DNA from: Bacteroidia bacterium
GTDB taxonomy: Bacteria; Bacteroidota; Bacteroidia; Flavobacteriales; Flavobacteriaceae
NCBI GenBank assembly: GCA_018679315.1
Contig: JAHHLF010000299.1
Span: forward strand, 1-9,031
Length of the DNA stretch: 9,031 nt
Direction: 5' to 3'
The translations under genes were made by a program, and so were the position numbers. This document shows, in pieces, positions 6,107 through 9,031 of this stretch. The notes below the pieces were generated by a model that worked only from the letters and a program-made list of their open reading frames with translations, was not told the DNA's origin and searched no databases. How positions within the stretch are numbered: the stretch's first letter is position 1; every line of letters starts with the position of its first letter.

Positions 6107-7254
6107 GATACAAAGCGTTTAATGGCTTCCCTGATCTTCTCTTCTTTTACGCAGAGCGAAAAGCGAATATAGCCTTCCCCGGCACTGCCAAATACAGTAC
6201 CCGGTGCTATAAACACATGTTTATTTTGTAATATCTCATCTATATAGGCCTCAGATTTCGCAGCTCCCTCCGGTAGTCTTGCCCATACAAACATACCAGT
6301 TGCATTTGGGTCATAAGAACAATTCAGGATGTCTGCTAATTGAAAGACCAATTGTTGACGTTTCTTATAAATGGCATCTAACTGATCGAACCAAAAAGGA
6401 CCTGAGCGTAATGCCGATATTGCCCCTTTCTGAATACCGTAGAACATCCCGGAATCCATATTGCTTTTTACCTTCAAGATTGCCTGGATATGAGCTGCCT
6501 TCCCGATGACCATACCAACACGCCACCCGGCCATATTAAATGTTTTGCTCAGCGAATTCAATTCCAATACGGTATCAATTGCTCCCGGGATCGATAAGAC
6601 GCTCAATGGGCTTTTACTAAGCACAAAACTATAGGGGTTATCGTTGATAACCAGAATTTTATGTGCTCTGGAAAAAGCAACCAGCTTCTCCAATTGTGCC
6701 TTTTGTGCCATGGCGCCCGTCGGCATATGCGGATAACTGACCCACATAATCCGCACCTTAGAGAGGTCTTCTTTACTAAGTGCGTCCAGATCGGGGAACC
6801 AATTATTAGCTTCTTTTAATTCATATGTTCGGGGTTCTGCCCCTACCAATTTAGTGACGGCACTGTATGTTGGGTAACCCGGATTAGGGATTAGCACTTC
6901 ATCTCCTGTATTGAGGAAGGCCATACTTATATGCATGATCCCTTCTTTGGAGCCCATTAATGGCAGGATCTCTGTAGCCGCATCTGTTACAACACCAAAT
7001 TTATTCTCGTAGAAATCTGACATGGTTTCCCGCAATTCAGGTAAGCCCTGATAGCTTTGATATTGATGTGCCCCTTCCTCAAATAACGAATTTTGAAAGC
7101 TGGTGAGCACTTCCTGAGGTGGGGAAAGATCAGGACTCCCAATGCCCATATTGATCACAGGCTTGCCCTGGGAGATCATTTCCCGGACTTCCCTCAATTT
7201 AGTAGAGAAGTAATATTCCTGAACAGATTCCAGTCGTTTGGCTGTACGGATCAT
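6103..7254 (-). CDS. Class I/II pyridoxal-phosphate aminotransferase, probably aromatic
   Basis: This 383-residue fold-type I aminotransferase has the internal aldimine lysine Lys237 in SLSKTFNMAGWRVG (234-247), Asp205 in NDNPY (204-208) for the pyridine nitrogen, Tyr208, and Arg364 in YIRFSL (362-367) for the substrate carboxylate. NMGIGSPDL (35-43) and the NPGYPTY block (124-130) are also typical. The common NPTG motif is replaced by HMPTG (176-180), so the Asn that usually contacts PLP O3' is Met177. Its place between pheA and tyrA, with ATGA and GTGA overlaps, implies that it transaminates phenylpyruvate and 4-hydroxyphenylpyruvate to Phe and Tyr (inferred from context). A role on aspartate or diaminopimelate cannot be excluded by sequence alone. 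Confidence 0.9.
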   Translation of the reverse strand: MIRTAKRLESVQEYYFSTKLREVREMISQGKPVINMGIGSPDLSPPQEVLTSFQNSLFEEGAHQYQSYQGLPELRETMSDFYENKFGVVTDAATEILPLMGSKEGIMHISMAFLNTGDEVLIPNPGYPTYSAVTKLVGAEPRTYELKEANNWFPDLDALSKEDLSKVRIMWVSYPHMPTGAMAQKAQLEKLVAFSRAHKILVINDNPYSFVLSKSPLSVLSIPGAIDTVLELNSLSKTFNMAGWRVGMVIGKAAHIQAILKVKSNMDSGMFYGIQKGAISALRSGPFWFDQLDAIYKKRQQLVFQLADILNCSYDPNATGMFVWARLPEGAAKSEAYIDEILQNKHVFIAPGTVFGSAGEGYIRFSLCVKEEKIREAIKRFVS

Positions 7255-8078
7255 AACATCGCGTTTTTATATTCCCCTAGCAGTTGAAACTCTTCTGTCA
7301 TGATCCCTAAAAGCGATTTAGCTTTTACAAAGTTTTCGTACGAATCAAAAGTTATGTCGACAAAAAAGGAATACTTCCAGGGTGTTTCTATAACAGGCAG
7401 GGATTGGATCTTAGTGAGATTAAGATTACAATCACTCATTACGTTCAGAACGGTTGCCAGGCTTCCTCTTTTATGATCGGTTATGAAACGCAGAGAGGCC
7501 TTGTTAATCTCTTCAGGAGGGATCACCGTGTTCTCAGTCTTTACAATTATAAATCGGGTTGCATTGTTCTTTATCGTTTGGATCTCCGATGCGAGGATCT
7601 CCAGATCATACAAATCCGCAGCCATCTTCGGGGCGATCGCAGCAATTCCTTTTAAGTTGCCTTCCTGGATCTGTCGAGCCGTCTCTGCCGTATCCACATC
7701 TTCGATCATTCGGATATGCGGCTGGGTTTTTAAGTATTCGCGACACTGGAGCAGGGCCATTGGGTGAGATCGCACCTCCTGTAAATGACTGATATTTTGT
7801 CCTTTAAGAGCCATTAGATGGTGATGTATGTGGTGGTAGTACTCACCTATAATATGCAAGCGATTTGATTGCACAAGGGCATAATTTGGAATAATGCTCC
7901 CGGCTATAGAATTCTCAATGGCCATCACACCCTGATCTGCCTGCTTAGTCAGGAGCTGATCGACAAGGCCGTGAAACGACAGGCATTCCACCAATTCCAG
8001 ATCCTTCTCAAAATAGGCATCTGCTACCTGGTGGTGGTTGGATCCTTTGATCCCTTGTATGGCTACTTTTATTCCCAT
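7251..8078 (-). CDS. pheA: Prephenate dehydratase with ACT domain
   Basis: The enzyme decarboxylates and dehydrates prephenate to phenylpyruvate, the phenylalanine branch. The dehydratase domain (about 1-180) shows VAIQGIKGS (5-13), AIENSIAGSI (53-62), SHPMALLQC (104-112) and the catalytic NNATRFIIV (171-179, Thr174-Arg175-Phe176). A C-terminal ACT domain (about 195-270) has KRGSLATVL (203-211) and KIQSLPVIETPWKYSFFVD (223-241), positions matching the GALV and ESRP Phe-binding motifs, so feedback by Phe is likely though the motifs differ from E. coli. At 275 residues it is a monofunctional dehydratase without the mutase of E. coli PheA. It is the first structural gene of the operon; its ATG lies six bases after the U-tract of an attenuator terminator, and no Shine-Dalgarno sequence is present. 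Confidence 0.95.
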   Translation of the reverse strand: MGIKVAIQGIKGSNHHQVADAYFEKDLELVECLSFHGLVDQLLTKQADQGVMAIENSIAGSIIPNYALVQSNRLHIIGEYYHHIHHHLMALKGQNISHLQEVRSHPMALLQCREYLKTQPHIRMIEDVDTAETARQIQEGNLKGIAAIAPKMAADLYDLEILASEIQTIKNNATRFIIVKTENTVIPPEEINKASLRFITDHKRGSLATVLNVMSDCNLNLTKIQSLPVIETPWKYSFFVDITFDSYENFVKAKSLLGIMTEEFQLLGEYKNAML

Positions 8079-8083
8079 GGTTC

Positions 8084-8114
8084 AAAAAAAAAGTCCCGTA
8101 ACTCGCACGGGACT
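8084..8114 (-). terminator. Attenuator terminator upstream of pheA
   Basis: On the minus strand AGTCCCGT (8114-8107) pairs perfectly with ACGGGACT (8099-8092) around the loop GCGAGTT. A run of nine U (8092-8084) follows directly. It points at pheA and ends six bases before its ATG, so read-through must be controlled for the operon to be expressed. The plus strand has no T-run on the gldA side, so it is one-directional. Confidence 0.9.
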
Positions 8115-8151
8115 CTATATCTTATCTTAAATAATTAGCTACAATAGTCCC
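8109..8151 (-). promoter_or_regulatory. Antiterminator pairing in the pheA leader
   Basis: GGGACT at 8151-8146, in the last codons of the leader ORF, is the exact complement of AGTCCC at 8114-8109, the 5' arm of the attenuator terminator. The alternative pairing GGGACUAU with AUAG(AG)UCCC extends it to eight pairs with a two-base bulge. Forming this helix excludes the terminator. The 5' arm would be covered by a ribosome at the leader stop codon (8141-8139) and free when a ribosome stalls on the upstream aromatic codons. Confidence 0.75.
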
Positions 8152-8219
8152 TTTGCTCCTTGGTAGAAGAAGTAAAAAAAGAAACGATTCCAGAAATAAT
8201 TCAAGCTCATTATCTTCAT
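8139..8219 (-). CDS. pheL: Phe/Tyr-rich leader peptide of the pheA operon
   Basis: A 26-codon ORF runs from ATG (8219-8217) to TAG (8141-8139), too short for ordinary ORF listing. Residues 7-19 read NYFWNRFFFYFFY: six Phe, three Tyr and one Trp among codons 8-19. After this a non-aromatic tail (QGAKGLL) encodes the 5' arm of the antiterminator. It lies 60 bases ahead of pheA and just before a terminator hairpin, the arrangement of amino-acid-operon leaders such as enterobacterial pheL. Its job is to sense charged tRNA-Phe and tRNA-Tyr through ribosome stalling; the peptide itself is not expected to have a function. A second in-frame ATG at codon 4 is an alternative start. The symbol is used by functional analogy, not sequence homology. 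Confidence 0.87.
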   Translation of the reverse strand: MKIMSLNYFWNRFFFYFFYQGAKGLL

Positions 8220-8254
8220 TGTGAGCGGCTAAGGTAATTATTAATTGGAAAAAT

Positions 8255-8262
8255 CAAATAAA
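8255..8262 (-). promoter_or_regulatory. Possible -7 element for the pheA operon leader transcript
   Basis: TTTATTTG (8262-8255, minus) differs from TAnnTTTG at one position and would place the start near 8248, about 29 bases ahead of the leader ATG. I see no TTG at the expected -33 distance, so this is only a candidate. Confidence 0.35.
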
Positions 8263-8306
8263 ATGCGGCAATTTTTTGGGATGCCCATGTTGATAGGTAT
8301 CAGAAA

Positions 8307-8337
8307 TTTCATAGTCGCTCTTCATTAGCTACCTTTA
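8307..8337 (+). promoter_or_regulatory. Possible weak promoter for gldA
   Basis: TACCTTTA (8330-8337) matches TAnnTTTG at all but the last base, with TTTC (8307-8310) as a partial -33 element 19 bases upstream. It would leave a leader of under ten bases before the gldA ATG at 8351. No better plus-strand candidate was found between the pheA leader and gldA. Confidence 0.25.
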
Positions 8338-8350
8338 TCATCGCAAAACT

Positions 8351-9031
8351 ATGTCGATAGAAGTCAGCAACATATCCAAGACTTTTGGGAAGCAACTTGC
8401 CCTGGATTCAGTTACCTTTTCCATAGCAAAAGGAGAGATCGTTGGTTTCCTCGGACCTAATGGTGCAGGAAAATCCACCATGATGCGAATACTTACAACT
8501 TATCTGAATGCTGATGAGGGAAGTGCCGTAGTGAATGGATACAATGTCTCTGAAGCACCCAAAGCGGTTCAAAATAGTATAGGCTATCTCCCGGAGAACA
8601 ATCCACTATATCCCGAAATGTATGTCAGGGAATATTTGCGTTTCCAGGCCGATTTTTTCAAAGTGGGTAAAGATTCCATAGAGGCAATTATCGAAAAAAC
8701 CGGCTTGCTTCCCGAGGCACAAAAGAAGGTGGGGCAATTATCGAAGGGGTACAAACAACGTGTTGGACTGGCCGCGGCTTTGCTGCACGATCCTGAGGTA
8801 CTTATCCTGGATGAACCTACTACCGGGCTCGATCCAAATCAATTGATCGAGATAAGGAAACTCATCAGAGAGATCGGTAAGGATAAGACCATCTTATTAT
8901 CCACTCATATCTTAAAAGAAGTGGAAGCCGTATGTGATCGGGTCATCATCATAAACAAAGGAAAGCTGGTAGCAGATTCTTCCTTAGATGCGCTCAGGGA
9001 GCAACAAGAACAACGGATCGAAGTTGAATTT
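8351..9031 (+). CDS. gldA: GldA, gliding-motility ABC transporter ATP-binding subunit (3' end cut by window edge)
   Basis: The 227 codons seen form a complete ABC ATPase core: Walker A GPNGAGKST (35-43), the Q-loop region GYLPENNPLY (78-87, with Glu82 in the Gln place), signature LSKGYKQRV (130-138), Walker B VLILDEPT (150-157), D-loop GLDP (159-162) and switch His186. The start MSIEVSNISKTFGKQLALD and blocks such as GSAVVNGYNV, YVREYL and LSTHILKEVEAVCDRV match flavobacterial GldA, about 300 residues in full. GldA works with the membrane proteins GldF and GldG; it is needed for gliding in Flavobacterium johnsoniae, but relatives without observed gliding also carry it. The ATG at 8351 is supported by the first ABC beta strand starting at residue 2. 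It is divergent from the pheA operon and runs off the window. Confidence 0.9.
   Translation, partial: MSIEVSNISKTFGKQLALDSVTFSIAKGEIVGFLGPNGAGKSTMMRILTTYLNADEGSAVVNGYNVSEAPKAVQNSIGYLPENNPLYPEMYVREYLRFQADFFKVGKDSIEAIIEKTGLLPEAQKKVGQLSKGYKQRVGLAAALLHDPEVLILDEPTTGLDPNQLIEIRKLIREIGKDKTILLSTHILKEVEAVCDRVIIINKGKLVADSSLDALREQQEQRIEVEF

Noticed and set aside
8092..8114. Hairpin read as a terminator on the plus strand ahead of gldA
   Set aside because: The plus strand has an A-run before and no T-run after the hairpin, and there is no upstream plus-strand gene to terminate.
8084..8219. T-box riboswitch or other tRNA-sensing leader upstream of pheA
   Set aside because: The leader is too short and has no T-box sequence or specifier-loop architecture. 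The aromatic ORF with competing hairpins explains it better.
7251..8350. Chance that the aromatic leader is just an A/T-rich homopolymer effect
   Set aside because: The stretch contains TAC, TTC, TGG, TAT and TTT codons in one frame with a proper ATG and stop, not a single T-run, and it is linked to matched terminator and antiterminator pairings.

Overview
The window looks like a chromosomal segment of a marine-type member of the Flavobacteriaceae (Bacteroidota). The grounds are a gene for the gliding-motility ABC ATPase GldA, a DAHP synthase fused to a C-terminal chorismate mutase as is common in that phylum, start codons without Shine-Dalgarno sequences, and two exact matches to the Bacteroidota -7 promoter element TAnnTTTG. 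Nothing suggests a mobile element, phage, CRISPR array or recent transfer.

Layout, left to right. (1) 1-530, minus: N-terminal half of queA, with its own promoter and an inverted repeat in the 90-bp gap behind aroA. (2) 621-3584, minus: a tight operon transcribed rsgA > dtd > mazG-like > aroA, with ATGA overlaps at the first two junctions. It pairs a ribosome-assembly GTPase, a D-aminoacyl-tRNA deacylase and a nucleotide pyrophosphohydrolase with EPSP synthase. (3) 3687-4124, plus: a small secreted protein with a DUF4177-like C-terminus, its own promoter and a bidirectional terminator. (4) 4158-8078, minus: the phenylalanine/tyrosine operon, transcribed pheA (prephenate dehydratase) > class I/II aminotransferase > tyrA (prephenate dehydrogenase) > DAHP synthase/chorismate mutase, all with 1- to 4-base start/stop overlaps. 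(5) 8079-8350: the divergent regulatory region. (6) 8351-end, plus: gldA, cut by the window edge.

The metabolic logic of block 4 is complete. The fusion enzyme makes DAHP (entry to the shikimate pathway) and later turns chorismate into prephenate. PheA and TyrA divide prephenate between phenylpyruvate and 4-hydroxyphenylpyruvate, and the aminotransferase finishes Phe and Tyr. AroA supplies the EPSP step from the neighbouring operon.

The most interesting element is unlabelled by any long ORF. Between the gldA/pheA divergent promoters and pheA lies a 26-codon leader ORF (8219-8139, minus) in which 10 of 12 consecutive codons (8-19) specify Phe, Tyr or Trp. It is followed by an 8-bp GC-rich hairpin with a nine-U tract ending six bases before the pheA start. 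The last codons of the leader contain GGGACT, which can pair with the 5' arm of that terminator. This is a full ribosome-mediated attenuator, comparable in logic to the enterobacterial pheL-pheA leader, controlling a four-gene Phe/Tyr operon in a flavobacterium.
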